64,000 nt of DNA from Pseudomonadota bacterium (GCA_039193195.1 JBCCWS010000003.1:62001-126000), one strand, 5' to 3'. Positions 41,310-50,611 are shown, numbered from the stretch's first letter. Numbers and translations are program-made. The notes: a model not told the origin generated them from the letters alone.

Positions 41310-43823
41310 TTACTGGATCAGCGTCACAGCGCTACCGAGCACGCTGGAGCACACCGCTTTGACGATCGTCTCGGTCTTGTCCGCAGGGCAGGCGTTGCCA
41401 CAGGCGGTGAGGCGATCGATCAGCGCATTGAGCTCGCCGCGCACGTCGGCGGGCACCGGCTGGGTCGCCACATCGTCACCCAACATGTTCGACAGTAGAG
41501 GCTCGATTACCTGATCGCGTTGACCTGCGTTGGCAAACGCCGCACTCGGCGCGGCCCCGAAGTCGAAGCCCGGGAAGTAGCTCGCGCGAGCCCCCGTGTC
41601 GTCCACCAGCGTGTTGCAATACTCGATCGCGAGCTGAGCTACGGCGATCTGCTGGGAGGACAGGAAACCGCCTAGCGCATCCACCGCAGGCAGCTGCTGG
41701 CGAATCAGCTCGTAGGTGGTGTTCACCGCCTCGGTCTGACTGTCAACGCCGGTCACCGCTTCCATAGACGCGTTGAGTTCGGCGAAAGTGCGGATACCGA
41801 TGTCAGGCGTCTCCTCACCGTCGACGGCAGGGGGCGGGGCGAGGGCCGCGTCGTCCGTGCGAACGTTCTCGTTGTTGCCAATGCGATCGAAGGTGAGGAA
41901 GAACTCATCCGCTTCCGGCCCCTGATCAAGGGCCACGATGGTGCCGATCGTGGACAGGAACTGACCTTGGCCAGGATCGTAGTTGGCCGTGTTGAGCGAC
42001 ACATCCAAGTTGGCGTAGGCCTGGCCCACGGTCGGTTCCGCGCCGTTGACCCCAATGCGCATGCCCTCGAGAGGAATGTTATCGGGAATGACCGAGCCGT
42101 CCAGGCTAATGAAGCGGGGCTCCTCGAACAGATAGGCGTAGCTATCGAAGCGGCTCACCTCAAACATGACGTAGGCCGCAGGCAGCTCCACCAGGTCCGC
42201 CACGTTGAAGAGTAGGAAGAACTTCTCGCCCACGCCCGCGTCGAAGTTGGTCTGAATTTGCTCCTGAGTGAGCACTCTGTTGTGAATGGCTACCAGGCGG
42301 ATCACGCCGGCGAAGGGCCGATCGTTCGAGACCTCGTTGCCAAGCACGAAAGCGTAGGTATCGTCCCAGTCGGCGAGGCTGCCGCCACCGGCGTCGAAGT
42401 CGTCGGTGAACGTGCCGTTGACGTAGACCCGACGGCCGAGCAGTGCGTCGTAGGTCACCACCACGTGCTGCAGGGTGGCCTGCAGATCCTGGTCGTCGGC
42501 GTCCGTGGAGAGCACGGGCTCGCCGTTGGCGTCGGTCACGCTCGATCGATTCAAGGCGTCGTAGCTGTACAGGGTCTGTGCCAGCGTGAAGTTGCGCTGG
42601 AACAGGCCTGCCGAGTAGCTGACGATACGCGCCTCTTCCTGGGTCACGTTGGCGGGGACCACCCACGCTTCGATCGAGTACTCACCGGTCTGGGTGATGA
42701 GCTCGTGGAGCTTCGAACTGTTGGTGGTAGAGCCCTGGGCCTTGCCGTCGCGCAGGTCGACGCCGAAGCCGCCGACCCACTCGAAGTCTCCGCTGATGGT
42801 GAGGTCGAGGGCCGGCGAGACACCGCTCGTATCGAAAGCCGTGTTGCCCTGGCCGCTCTTGAACTCGTAGAGCGCGATCACGTTGTTCTCAACCCGGCTG
42901 CCGCCGCTCGCGAGCGATCCGTCGAAGAGCGTGAGGGCCTTGCTGGTGAGCAGGCTGGGGTCGACTTCCGTCGGATCGATCTGATTGGCAAAGGCCTCGA
43001 TCGCCGCCTGCATCTCGGTGCCGTTCGCTACGCAATCGCCCCAGCAGTTGTGGAACTCATCTTCGAGGCGCAGCACCAAGCGCGAGTTCGCAGGCGTGTT
43101 GAGATCGATGCGCGCCTTGGCCGCCTCGTAAGAGGTGAGCGGGTCGGCATTGCCGAGGTACGGCGACTGGGCGAGCGCGGAGCTCGTCGCGTGACAGCCG
43201 GAGCAGTAGGTCACCAGCAACGGCTGCACGGTGGCCGCGTAGAGGGCCGGATCCGCAGGGAAGGCCTTGCTCGCGCCCACGTCTTTGATCGGCGGTGGCG
43301 TGAGGATAATCTCGCGCCCATCGCTGGGGCTCTCCCCGCCGGCTACCTCGAAGGCGAACAGGCCGATCCACGCCGTCATGCGGTCGGCGCAGGCCTGGTC
43401 CGAAGCGAGCCAGCAGTTATGGCCGCCACCCACCTTGGTCGACAGGCGCGACAGCTCGGGTGAGCCTTGATCGAGCAGCGGTCGGGCATCCTCGAAGGCC
43501 AGGTTGATGTCGTCATTGCGCATGAAGGTGGGGGCCTGGCCGCCGGTGAAGTGACAGCCCTGACAGCCGCCCTCCGCCACGATGGGATCCCACACTTGGT
43601 TCTTGAAGGCGGCCACTTCGGGCGTGGCAGCCGGTGGGCCATTGTACGTCGCGTCGCCACCACCGCCGGTGTCGGTAACGGGTAAGGGGACCGTGCTTTC
43701 CCCGCCGCAGCCGGCGAGCACGGCGAGGGCCGCGGTGACCGCCCAGGCAGCAGGACGTGCGGCTAGCGCGCGCAACTCGCCCGTGGACGAGGCTGACGCG
43801 AGACGATTCAATGCGTTTTTCAT
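41310..43823 (-). CDS. LamG-domain lipoprotein with two c-heme sites
   Basis: 837 residues from ATG 43823 (GGGAG at 8 nt). Lipobox LAGC near residue 38. Two heme sites are visible: CQGCH (C87/C90, in GGCQGCHFTGG) and CSGCH (C207/C210). Each is followed by an extra Cys pair (NCWLASDQAC, NCWGDC), as in other cytochrome modules of this window. A LamG/concanavalin domain spans about 318-540 (NVIALYEFKSGQGNTAFDTSG, YSIEAWVVPANVTQEEARIVSYS, RNFTLAQ, LQHVVVTYDALLGRRVYVNG). A Cys-containing C-terminal helical domain ends the protein. It is second in the operon, 13 bp after the mono-CXXCH cytochrome. Likely surface or periplasmic, binding a glycan or polymer and passing electrons. Confidence 0.88.
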   Translation of the reverse strand: MKNALNRLASASSTGELRALAARPAAWAVTAALAVLAGCGGESTVPLPVTDTGGGGDATYNGPPAATPEVAAFKNQVWDPIVAEGGCQGCHFTGGQAPTFMRNDDINLAFEDARPLLDQGSPELSRLSTKVGGGHNCWLASDQACADRMTAWIGLFAFEVAGGESPSDGREIILTPPPIKDVGASKAFPADPALYAATVQPLLVTYCSGCHATSSALAQSPYLGNADPLTSYEAAKARIDLNTPANSRLVLRLEDEFHNCWGDCVANGTEMQAAIEAFANQIDPTEVDPSLLTSKALTLFDGSLASGGSRVENNVIALYEFKSGQGNTAFDTSGVSPALDLTISGDFEWVGGFGVDLRDGKAQGSTTNSSKLHELITQTGEYSIEAWVVPANVTQEEARIVSYSAGLFQRNFTLAQTLYSYDALNRSSVTDANGEPVLSTDADDQDLQATLQHVVVTYDALLGRRVYVNGTFTDDFDAGGGSLADWDDTYAFVLGNEVSNDRPFAGVIRLVAIHNRVLTQEQIQTNFDAGVGEKFFLLFNVADLVELPAAYVMFEVSRFDSYAYLFEEPRFISLDGSVIPDNIPLEGMRIGVNGAEPTVGQAYANLDVSLNTANYDPGQGQFLSTIGTIVALDQGPEADEFFLTFDRIGNNENVRTDDAALAPPPAVDGEETPDIGIRTFAELNASMEAVTGVDSQTEAVNTTYELIRQQLPAVDALGGFLSSQQIAVAQLAIEYCNTLVDDTGARASYFPGFDFGAAPSAAFANAGQRDQVIEPLLSNMLGDDVATQPVPADVRGELNALIDRLTACGNACPADKTETIVKAVCSSVLGSAVTLIQ

Positions 43824-43836
43824 TGTGCTCACTCCC

Positions 43837-44994
43837 TCACTCGCCCATGCAGTAGGCCGCGGACTCCGCGAACACCTGCTTCATCCGAAAGCCACCCGCC
43901 CGAAAGCCCGCCACCATGGCGTCGATCTGGTTGCGGTCAGCGCCATCCACGGGATCGCGCAAGCAGACGTTGCGGAACACCTTGCGCACCTGGCAGGAAG
44001 CGAACTCCTGTGAGTTGGCGAGCTCATCGCCCATGGACGCGGCGCCGTTGCCGCTGCCCGGCAGACTGAGATCCCAACCGACGGAGCCGTGAATACCCTC
44101 GCGCCAGTAGTTGACCCAGCCGTCGTCGGTGGTGATGTAGCCAGGGGCGAAGGTGGTGTTGTTGAGGGAGTACTTGGGTTGAACCTGGTTTGCGCTGTAG
44201 ATAATGCGACCGAGATCCACATCGTAATCGTAGAAGGCGAAGGCACCGGCCATGGGGTCCATGCCCGAGTGGCAGCTCACGCAGTTATTCAGGAACACGC
44301 GGCTGTCACCACCAGGGCTGCGCGAGACGTCCTGGCGGATGCGGTCGGGCGTGCGGGTGGTGTCCTGCATCTGCTCCAGGTCACGGCACATGTGATCCAT
44401 GAGCATGAAGCGGAACATGGCCCGGTTGGTGCCCATGATGAAGTAGGCCTGTGCCGCCTGGCGCGTGGTGAAGATGCCCGCGATCGCCTCTGGCGGCAGG
44501 TCCGTCAGCGCGGACTGGGTGCGACGCTGGAGCGCGTCTTGCAGAGGCAAGCCTCGCGCTTCGAGCTCCTCGTAGTGATCGTTGTTGGTCATCGAGTAGG
44601 GCGGCAGGCCGCTCCCAGACCCCACGTAGAGGATGTCGGCGGAGAACAACGTGTTGAAGGGCACGTCGTCGCGGATCATGCCAATCACCGTGGCGGTGTA
44701 GTCATTGAGGGGCACGAAGACGTCGCGCTCCTCGTTGGTCCACGGTGCGATCCAGTTCTTGAGCGTGGCGTTGTAGAACGCATCGTTCTCCATCGCCAAC
44801 GCGGCGGCACCAGCCGAGTCGCCGTCGGCGATCAGCGCTTCCATTTGATTCAGCACAATCGCACTGGGCGGAACGCCGGCAAGACGATTGTGCATACGCT
44901 GGGCTTGCTCACGCGGGCCTGCGTAAGCGACGACACCCAAGAAGAGGAGACCCACGAGGAGGTAATGTGACCATAGGATCACACGTCGGGCCAT
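43837..44994 (-). CDS. Membrane-anchored c-type cytochrome, one CXXCH
   Basis: 385 residues from ATG 44994, beginning MARRVILWSHYLLVGLLFLGVVAYAG, an anchor or signal. An earlier in-frame ATG at 45087 would add 31 polar residues and cannot be excluded. The heme site is CVSCH at 238-242 (NNCVSCHSGMDP). Other features: DMC-type Met/Cys (LMDHMCRDLEQM), a GMDPMAGAFAFYDYD segment, and NVCLRDP plus AAYCMGE with conserved cysteines. The region resembles the non-heme part of planctomycete-type DUF1588/DUF1592 cytochromes, but I cannot assign a named family. It is the first gene of the seven-gene operon facing the 863-bp divergent intergenic region. Confidence 0.8.
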   Translation of the reverse strand: MARRVILWSHYLLVGLLFLGVVAYAGPREQAQRMHNRLAGVPPSAIVLNQMEALIADGDSAGAAALAMENDAFYNATLKNWIAPWTNEERDVFVPLNDYTATVIGMIRDDVPFNTLFSADILYVGSGSGLPPYSMTNNDHYEELEARGLPLQDALQRRTQSALTDLPPEAIAGIFTTRQAAQAYFIMGTNRAMFRFMLMDHMCRDLEQMQDTTRTPDRIRQDVSRSPGGDSRVFLNNCVSCHSGMDPMAGAFAFYDYDVDLGRIIYSANQVQPKYSLNNTTFAPGYITTDDGWVNYWREGIHGSVGWDLSLPGSGNGAASMGDELANSQEFASCQVRKVFRNVCLRDPVDGADRNQIDAMVAGFRAGGFRMKQVFAESAAYCMGE

Positions 44995-45087
44995 ACGGGT
45001 ATCCGGTTCGCTGTGACCATCGCGACAGGCTCCCTGCCGATCGTCGTGGTGTACGCGTGAGATGTTCGCTGCTGGATTCGCGCTCAT

Positions 45088-45950
45088 TTCAATTACCGTC
45101 CGACTTAACTTTTTGTTGTCGATTCTTGGGGACGCACTCTTCGCTGGACCGAAGCGACCAAGGGAAGAGGTGAGAAGAAGCGGTGAGCGTGGCTAGGAGA
45201 AGTTCAGGCGATCGCTTGGATCACCTCGCAGGCACCCGAAGGAGACCTGGACCCCTGGCAACTCCGCTGTCTTAGGCCTCTTGCCCTTAGACCGGAAGCT
45301 TTGCGTCCCCGCCTTTCGACGGGTATGCCATTTACAGTTCATCCACTCCGCCCGGCAGACATTCCCCCTGCGCGGTGCGGCCCCGCCGAGGGCGCTCGCA
45401 CGGCCCTCGGATGTGCAGTGATTTCCACACAGCATCCTCGACCTGGCAAACGTCTCCAAGCTGCGACGTCGCATTATCGCGACGACTGGGGGTGACCCCA
45501 CCTTTTTGATTTGATCGCCTAGACAGTAGCGCCTACACGGAGTCCTCGTATCGCCCGTGAAGCGTGAACGGTGCACGTCTTTGGGACGTTGTGGGAGACA
45601 CACAACACCCCGCGAGCGGCCCATCGCCCGTCCCAATATTCGATGTGCATCACATTGGTTGGCTGGCCTACGCGACCTCCATCACGTCGTTGCGTCGCGG
45701 GGCCGTGTAGCGGAGAGCGGATGTGAACATGATCACGGACCGCGGGTACCCCCCTGTCCATCATCCTCGACGTCGATGCGGCGGCGACAAGCTGGAAGGC
45801 AGCAGGCCGCGCGAAGTCGCGCTAGTCGGTGCAACAGAATGCACTAGTGGCCGGCTTCTGCCGCGGTTATTGTCAACCGCGCGAGCACCCGCGGCGTTCG
45901 CTACGCAGCGGCTGGTGGTGGCCCACCCCTCACTCGAACGGAGCGCTACG
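45088..45950. promoter_or_regulatory. 863-bp divergent intergenic region between two redox operons
   Basis: No convincing protein gene is present. Frames at 45193-45636 (-), 45301-45495 (+) and 45557-45847 (+) lack ribosome sites and have non-protein composition. The region must hold promoters for both operons. It contains a strong hairpin (45386-45410), a hairpin with a U-run (45487-45507), and a TTGTG/CACAA inverted repeat near 45590-45606. Such a long, structured leader is unusual in this dense window. Confidence 0.5.
45386..45507 (+). ncRNA. Candidate structured RNA ending in an intrinsic terminator
   Basis: On the + strand, CCGAGGGC (45386-45393) pairs perfectly with GCCCTCGG (45403-45410) around a 9-nt loop. 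Downstream, TGGGG-GTGA-CCCCA (45487-45500) forms a GNRA-capped stem followed by CC and five T residues (45503-45507). No protein gene on this strand needs a terminator here. The combination suggests a small RNA or an attenuated leader. The 5' end is not defined; only the structured part is listed. Confidence 0.25.
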
Positions 45951-48650
45951 TTGATACCCAAGCTCAAGACGCTCGCAACGGTGTCGCTCATCGCGATCCT
46001 CGCTGCCTGCACCGGTGGCGACAGCACCGATCCCCTCGACGGCGGTATCGGCTTTGGCTCCGGACAGGATGCAGACCCCGTCATCATCGATTTCCCTATC
46101 GCTTATGTTAAGCGGGCGCTGCCCGTCGATGAGGACGGCGCGCTGATCGAGTTGGACGCGCGCGAACTGATTGACTTCGCTGGCGGCGCCGAGCTCTTCC
46201 TTCGCGATCGGGCCTCTCCGACCTCCTTGGAAACCCACCTCACGGAGAGCTTCCTGGTGGAGCTCGAAGCGGAGTATGCCACGCTGGTGGACGACCCGGA
46301 GTTCGTCTTCCCGGGCGTCGACATCCGAGACCTTACCCTCGCCTTCGACGGCAACGCGATCTTGTTCGCCATGCGCTTCCCGCCCTTGCCGAACCTGGAC
46401 GAGGAAGATCAGCCCACCTGGAACATCTGGCAGTACGACCTGCTGACGGACACCCTTTCGAGGGTGATTTCCTCCGATCTCACGGCACAGCTGGGGCACG
46501 ACATCTCGCCCGCCTACCTGCCAGACGGACGCATCATCTTCAGCTCTACGCGCCAGCGTCGCTCAAGCGCGGTGCTCCTGGACGAGGGCAAGCCGCAGTT
46601 CCAGGCCCTCGATGAGGACGGCAACGAGCCCGCCTTTGTGCTGCACACCATCGACGCCAACGGCGCCAACCTGACCCAGGTGACCTACAACCAGAGTCAC
46701 GATCAAGATCCGAGCATCCTGCAATCCGGCGAGGTGGTCTTCAGCCGGTGGGACAACAGCAACGGCGGCGCCGAGGGCATCCATCTATACAAGATGCGGC
46801 CCGACGGCAGCGGCATCGAGTTGCTCTACGGTGCCGAGAGCCACATGACAGGCACCAACGAGAGCGAGATCCACTTCTTAGAGCCCCAGGAGATGCCGGA
46901 CGGGCGCATCATCTCCCTGGTCCGCCCCTTCGTGACCAACAACTACGGGGGCGATCTACAGCTCATCGACGTCGCCAACTACGTGGAGAACACGCAGCCT
47001 CTGGCGCAGAACCTCGGCGTGCTCAGCGGCCCCGCCCAGGTGCCGGCCACGATCAATGTGGTCGACACGGAGCAGGACCCATCGCCCGGGGGGCGCTACT
47101 CGAGCGTCTTCCCCCTCTTCGATGGCACCAACCGCCTGCTCGTGACCTGGAGTCAGTGCCGTCTGACGATCACCGATCCAGACACGGGCGAATCGCGCAT
47201 CGGCCCATGCACGACGACGGACCTCGAGAACCCAAACGCGGTGCCAGCGCCCCCCCTTTACGGCGTGTGGTTATACGACCTTGAGACGGATACGCAGCTG
47301 CCGATCCTGCAGCCCGAAGAAGGCGTGATGTACACAGACGTGGTGGCGACCCAGCCACGGCCTTTGCCCACGATCATCTTGCCGGGCGATGCGGGCGAGG
47401 AGTTTGATCAGACCTTCGCCGATGAGGGCGTCGGCGTGATCCACATCCGCAGCGTCTACGACTTCGACGGCGAGGCGACCGCCGACATCGCCGCCCTCGC
47501 CGACCCAGCGCTCAGCACTGCGGCCGATCGGCCCGTCCGCTTCGTACGTTTGACCAAAGCCGTATCGATTCCCGACGAAGAGGTGTTCGAGATCCCGAAC
47601 ACGGCCTTCGGTCCCAACCAGGGGCTGGGCTTTCGCGAGGTTCTGGGCTACGCGCCAGTGGAGCCGGACGGCTCCGTGCGGGTGATGGTGCCCGCCGACG
47701 TCGCCTTCTCCCTGTCCCTGCTCGACGCCGAGGGACAGCGGGTGGGTAGCGCCCACCGCACCTGGCTCAGCGTGCAGGCCGGGGAGATCATGGAATGCAA
47801 CGGCTGCCACGATCCGGACAGCCCCTTTAGCCACGGTCGGATGGACGCCTTCGCGCCTGCGAACCAGGGTGCACTGACCACATCCGCGCCCTTCCCCAAT
47901 ACGAACCCCGAGATCTTCGCCGACTTCGGCGAGACCATGGCCGAGGCCCGCACGCGAATCAGCTGCGCGATCGATAACTGCAACGCCCTGCGGCCGAGTG
48001 TCGACGTCGTCTACGAGGACGTGTGGACCGACGAGGACGCCGCCGGCCGCGCCGCCGACGCGAGTTTCACCTTCAGCTACGCGGATCTCGAGACGCCGCC
48101 GCCAACGCTCCAGGCCTGCGTCCAAGCCTGGAGCGCGGCGTGCCGCATCACCGTGAATTACGAGGAGCACATCCACCCGATCTGGAGCGTGCTACGCCTG
48201 ATCCTGGACGACGTCGACATGACCGTGATCCAGGACAATACCTGCATCGCCTGTCACAGCCCCGCGGATCCGGCCGGCGTGCTGCAGGTACCGGCGGCGC
48301 AGCTTGATCTGGGCGACGGTCCTTCCGATCAGGAGGCGGACCAGTTCAAGTCGTTTCGGGAGTTGCTGTTTGGCGACACCGTGCAGGACCTCGTGGCGGG
48401 GGTTTTAGTTGATGCCCAGATACAGGTGGGGATCGACCCGGATACGGGGCTGCCGATCTTCGCCACAGAAAACGTGGCGCCCCCGGCAACGGCGAATGGC
48501 GCCAATGCATCGACGCGGTTCTTTGCCGTGTTCGCACCGGGCGGCGTGCACGAGGGCTATCTCTCCGCTGCAGAACTGAGACTCATCAGCGAGTGGTTAG
48601 ACGTTGGCGCCCAGTACTATAACAACCCGTTCGCCGCTCCCGTGGACTGA
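45951..48650 (+). CDS. HzsA-like beta-propeller lipoprotein with two c-heme sites
   Basis: 899 residues from TTG 45951 (GGAG at 7 nt), where the lipoprotein signal begins: LIPKLKTLATVSLIAILAAC. The earlier open frame to 45723 is rejected for lack of a signal. Propeller blades: IWQYDLLTDTLSRVISSD, DISPAYLPDGRIIFSSTRQR, DQDPSILQSGEVVFSRWDN, IHLYKMRPDGSGIELLYG and FLEPQEMPDGRIISLVRPF; this layout is found in hydrazine-synthase-alpha-related proteins. The C-terminal part has CNGCH (~616) and CIACH (~765), with other Cys pairs. It need not make hydrazine: relatives in non-anammox bacteria are uncharacterised. It is the first gene of a six-gene operon. Confidence 0.85.
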   Translation: MIPKLKTLATVSLIAILAACTGGDSTDPLDGGIGFGSGQDADPVIIDFPIAYVKRALPVDEDGALIELDARELIDFAGGAELFLRDRASPTSLETHLTESFLVELEAEYATLVDDPEFVFPGVDIRDLTLAFDGNAILFAMRFPPLPNLDEEDQPTWNIWQYDLLTDTLSRVISSDLTAQLGHDISPAYLPDGRIIFSSTRQRRSSAVLLDEGKPQFQALDEDGNEPAFVLHTIDANGANLTQVTYNQSHDQDPSILQSGEVVFSRWDNSNGGAEGIHLYKMRPDGSGIELLYGAESHMTGTNESEIHFLEPQEMPDGRIISLVRPFVTNNYGGDLQLIDVANYVENTQPLAQNLGVLSGPAQVPATINVVDTEQDPSPGGRYSSVFPLFDGTNRLLVTWSQCRLTITDPDTGESRIGPCTTTDLENPNAVPAPPLYGVWLYDLETDTQLPILQPEEGVMYTDVVATQPRPLPTIILPGDAGEEFDQTFADEGVGVIHIRSVYDFDGEATADIAALADPALSTAADRPVRFVRLTKAVSIPDEEVFEIPNTAFGPNQGLGFREVLGYAPVEPDGSVRVMVPADVAFSLSLLDAEGQRVGSAHRTWLSVQAGEIMECNGCHDPDSPFSHGRMDAFAPANQGALTTSAPFPNTNPEIFADFGETMAEARTRISCAIDNCNALRPSVDVVYEDVWTDEDAAGRAADASFTFSYADLETPPPTLQACVQAWSAACRITVNYEEHIHPIWSVLRLILDDVDMTVIQDNTCIACHSPADPAGVLQVPAAQLDLGDGPSDQEADQFKSFRELLFGDTVQDLVAGVLVDAQIQVGIDPDTGLPIFATENVAPPATANGANASTRFFAVFAPGGVHEGYLSAAELRLISEWLDVGAQYYNNPFAAPVD

Positions 48651-48660
48651 CGAGGCTGCC

Positions 48661-49404
48661 GTGTCACGTGTGCTAACCGCTGTCATCACCGTATGCCTGG
48701 TGCTGTTTAGCACTGCCGGCTGGGCACGCAAGGCACCTGTGCAACTCACGGTAGCTGACCCCTATTTGGAACTGCGAACCGGCCCACACTCTGGCTACCC
48801 CGTGACACAGATCGCGGACCGTGGTGAGCCTATCGAAGTGCTGAAGCGCCGCACGGACTGGTACAAGATCCGAACCGTACGAGACTACGTGGGTTGGGTT
48901 TCACGTGAGGACCTGGCGCGTACGATTCTCTCCAATGGCGATGAGGTCATTCTCAAAGATGCGGGTCTGGATGAGCTCGGCAATCGGCGTCTCGAGATGG
49001 GCTTCATGACGGGCGACTTCGGCGGGGCTAACGTGTTGACGGGCTACGGAGCCCTCGCCCTGAGCCCCAACCTGGCGCTGGAATTGCAGGGCTCTCAGGC
49101 CCTCGGGCGGGTCTCCAACAGCCTGATCGGCCAGGCCCGGATGGTGAACACCTTCTTCCCGCGCTGGCGCGCATCGCCATACTTCGGTATCGGCGCCGGC
49201 GTGATCAGCACCTCCCCAAACGCCACCTTGGTGCAGGTGGAGGACCGCACGGACCCCGTCGCCACGGCCACCTTCGGCGTGCGCGCTTACCTGACCCGTC
49301 GCTTCATGGCTCGAGCTGAGTACAACGGTTACGTCGTACTCACCGAGCGCGAAGAGAACGAGGAGATTTTTGAATGGAAACTCGGTTTCTCGTTCTTCTT
49401 CTAA
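48661..49404 (+). CDS. Exported SH3-barrel plus outer-membrane beta-barrel-like protein
   Basis: 247 residues from GTG 48661 (GAGG at 6 nt), 10 bp after the HzsA-like gene. A signal peptide (VLTAVITVCLVLFSTAGWA) is followed by a bacterial SH3 domain (VADPYLELRTGPHSGYPVTQIADRGE, TDWYKIRTVRDYVGWVSREDL; about 28-90) that may bind murein. The rest is a short barrel-like domain: MGFMTGDFGGANVLTGYGALALS, SPYFGIGAGVIS, FGVRAYLTRRFMARAEYNGY, ending in WKLGFSFFF, a C-terminal aromatic typical of BAM-inserted proteins. It overlaps the next gene by 31 bp. Confidence 0.83.
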   Translation: MSRVLTAVITVCLVLFSTAGWARKAPVQLTVADPYLELRTGPHSGYPVTQIADRGEPIEVLKRRTDWYKIRTVRDYVGWVSREDLARTILSNGDEVILKDAGLDELGNRRLEMGFMTGDFGGANVLTGYGALALSPNLALELQGSQALGRVSNSLIGQARMVNTFFPRWRASPYFGIGAGVISTSPNATLVQVEDRTDPVATATFGVRAYLTRRFMARAEYNGYVVLTEREENEEIFEWKLGFSFFF

Positions 49405-50051
49405 ACCTGACGCTGGCCTTCGCCTTGAGCGGCTGCGCCATCTTCGGCGGCGGCGACAAAGATGCGCAGGCCGACGACGGCGATGAGGAAACGCTCACGC
49501 TAGTGTTCGAGCCAGACATCGAGACCCGTGAGGTGCGCCAGGCAAAGATCGATACCGAGAACTTCGAGATCGGGGTCTTCGGCGGCATCATGAGCATCGA
49601 AGACTTCGGCACCAATTCCCTGGTCGGCGTGCGCGCCGCCTACCACGTGACACAGGCCTTCTACGCCGAAGCGAGCTACGGCCGCTCGGAGGCCGGACTG
49701 ACGAGCTTTGAGGAGCTGAGCGGCGGCGCCGAGTTGCTGTTGCCCGACGATCGCCAGCTTACCTACTACAACTTCTCGCTCGGCCTGAACCTGCTGCCGG
49801 GCGAGGTCTTCATGGGCAAGAAACGCGCCTTCAACTCATCGCTGTACCTGACGGCTGGCGCCGGCAGCACGGAGTTCGCAGGCGACAGTCGCTTCACGAT
49901 CAGCGCAGGATTGGGCTATCGCTTCTACGTCAAGGATTGGCTGGCACTGCACGCGACGGCGCGCGGACACCTCTTCGATCTAGACATCCTAGGGGAGCCT
50001 GAGACCACCACCAACCTGGAAGCCCACGGCGGCTTCACGGTGTTTTTCTAA
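49374..50051 (+). CDS. Outer-membrane beta-barrel domain lipoprotein
   Basis: 225 residues. Signal and lipobox: RFLVLLLNLTLAFALSGC. An acidic linker (DKDAQADDGDEE) follows, then a barrel-like domain with alternating strands (FEIGVFGGIMSIEDFGTNSLVGVRAAYHVTQAFYAEASYG, NFSLGLNLLPGEV, LYLTAGAGSTEF, FTISAGLGYRFYVKDW, ending GGFTVFF). It resembles the outer-membrane beta-barrel family seen in myxobacteria and gammaproteobacteria beside DUF3570 genes. The start overlaps the upstream gene by 31 bp, so translation is probably coupled. Both a lipid anchor and a terminal aromatic are present, an unusual combination. Confidence 0.82.
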   Translation: METRFLVLLLNLTLAFALSGCAIFGGGDKDAQADDGDEETLTLVFEPDIETREVRQAKIDTENFEIGVFGGIMSIEDFGTNSLVGVRAAYHVTQAFYAEASYGRSEAGLTSFEELSGGAELLLPDDRQLTYYNFSLGLNLLPGEVFMGKKRAFNSSLYLTAGAGSTEFAGDSRFTISAGLGYRFYVKDWLALHATARGHLFDLDILGEPETTTNLEAHGGFTVFF

Positions 50052-50104
50052 TCCATTCGTAGATGCCGCTGTCCCCCTTTGAGGGATGGCCAAGGAGAAT
50101 CCGC

Positions 50105-50611
50105 ATGCAACTGAAGACCCTCGCCGCAAGCTCCCTGCTCACCCTTGGCCTGCTATTCAGCGCCGGTGGCCTCACTAAGTCCACCTCCGACGGCCAGCAG
50201 GCTCCGGATTTCACCCTAAGGAGCCTCGGCGGCGACAACGTGCGCCTCTCAGAGCTGCGCGGCCAGGTGGTGATGATCAACTTCTGGGCCTCCTGGTGCG
50301 GCCCGTGCCGCCAGGAGATGCCGCTGCTCGAAGCGCTCTACCAGCGCTACAACCCGCTCGGCTTTGAGCTCCTGGGGGTCAACGTGGAGCAGGATGTGGA
50401 CGATGCCAAGCGCTGGCTCGCCGACACGAGCGTGAGCTTCCCCGTCCTCCTCGATCCGACCAACCAGCTCACGAAGATGTATCAGGTAAAGGCAATGCCG
50501 AGCACGATTCTCGTCGACCGCGACGGCAATGTGCGCCACCTGCACAAAGGCTACAAGCCCGGTGATGAGAACACCTACCAGGACCTCGTACGCTCGCTAA
50601 TCCGCGAGTGA
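50105..50611 (+). CDS. TlpA-family thioredoxin-like protein (exported)
   Basis: 168 residues from ATG 50105 with AAGGAG at 8 nt. A signal peptide (TLAASSLLTLGLLFSAGGL) precedes a TlpA/ResA-type fold: APDFTLRSLGGDNVRLSELRGQVVMINFWASWCGPCRQEMPLLEALYQ. The redox pair is C65-G-P-C68. The cis-Pro loop (VKAMPSTILVDRDGNVRHLHKGY) is intact. Periplasmic proteins of this group reduce disulfides, often in apocytochromes c or copper-site proteins. Its place between barrel genes and the CxC-tailed DUF4266 gene suggests it keeps one of these Cys proteins reduced. Confidence 0.93.
   Translation: MQLKTLAASSLLTLGLLFSAGGLTKSTSDGQQAPDFTLRSLGGDNVRLSELRGQVVMINFWASWCGPCRQEMPLLEALYQRYNPLGFELLGVNVEQDVDDAKRWLADTSVSFPVLLDPTNQLTKMYQVKAMPSTILVDRDGNVRHLHKGYKPGDENTYQDLVRSLIRE

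Noticed and set aside
42258-43463. 401-codon open frame on the plus strand opposite the LamG-cytochrome gene
   Set aside because: The minus-strand gene has CXXCH motifs, a lipobox and a LamG domain; the plus frame has no recognisable motif or ribosome site.
45193-45636. 147-codon minus-strand frame in the divergent intergenic region
   Set aside because: Arg/Gly-rich translation without domains, no ribosome site, and it overlaps RNA-like hairpins on the other strand.
45723-45950. N-terminal extension of the HzsA-like protein
   Set aside because: The lipoprotein signal begins at TTG 45951 with a GGAG ribosome site; a signal peptide cannot lie 76 residues inside the protein.
47271-48176. 301-codon open frame on the minus strand inside the HzsA-like gene
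   Set aside because: It is a shadow of a gene with clear propeller and heme motifs; high GC leaves long antisense frames.
45951-48650. True hydrazine synthase and anammox metabolism
   Set aside because: Only the propeller/CXXCH layout resembles HzsA; no HzsB/C or anammox genes are present and the context is an outer-membrane redox operon.
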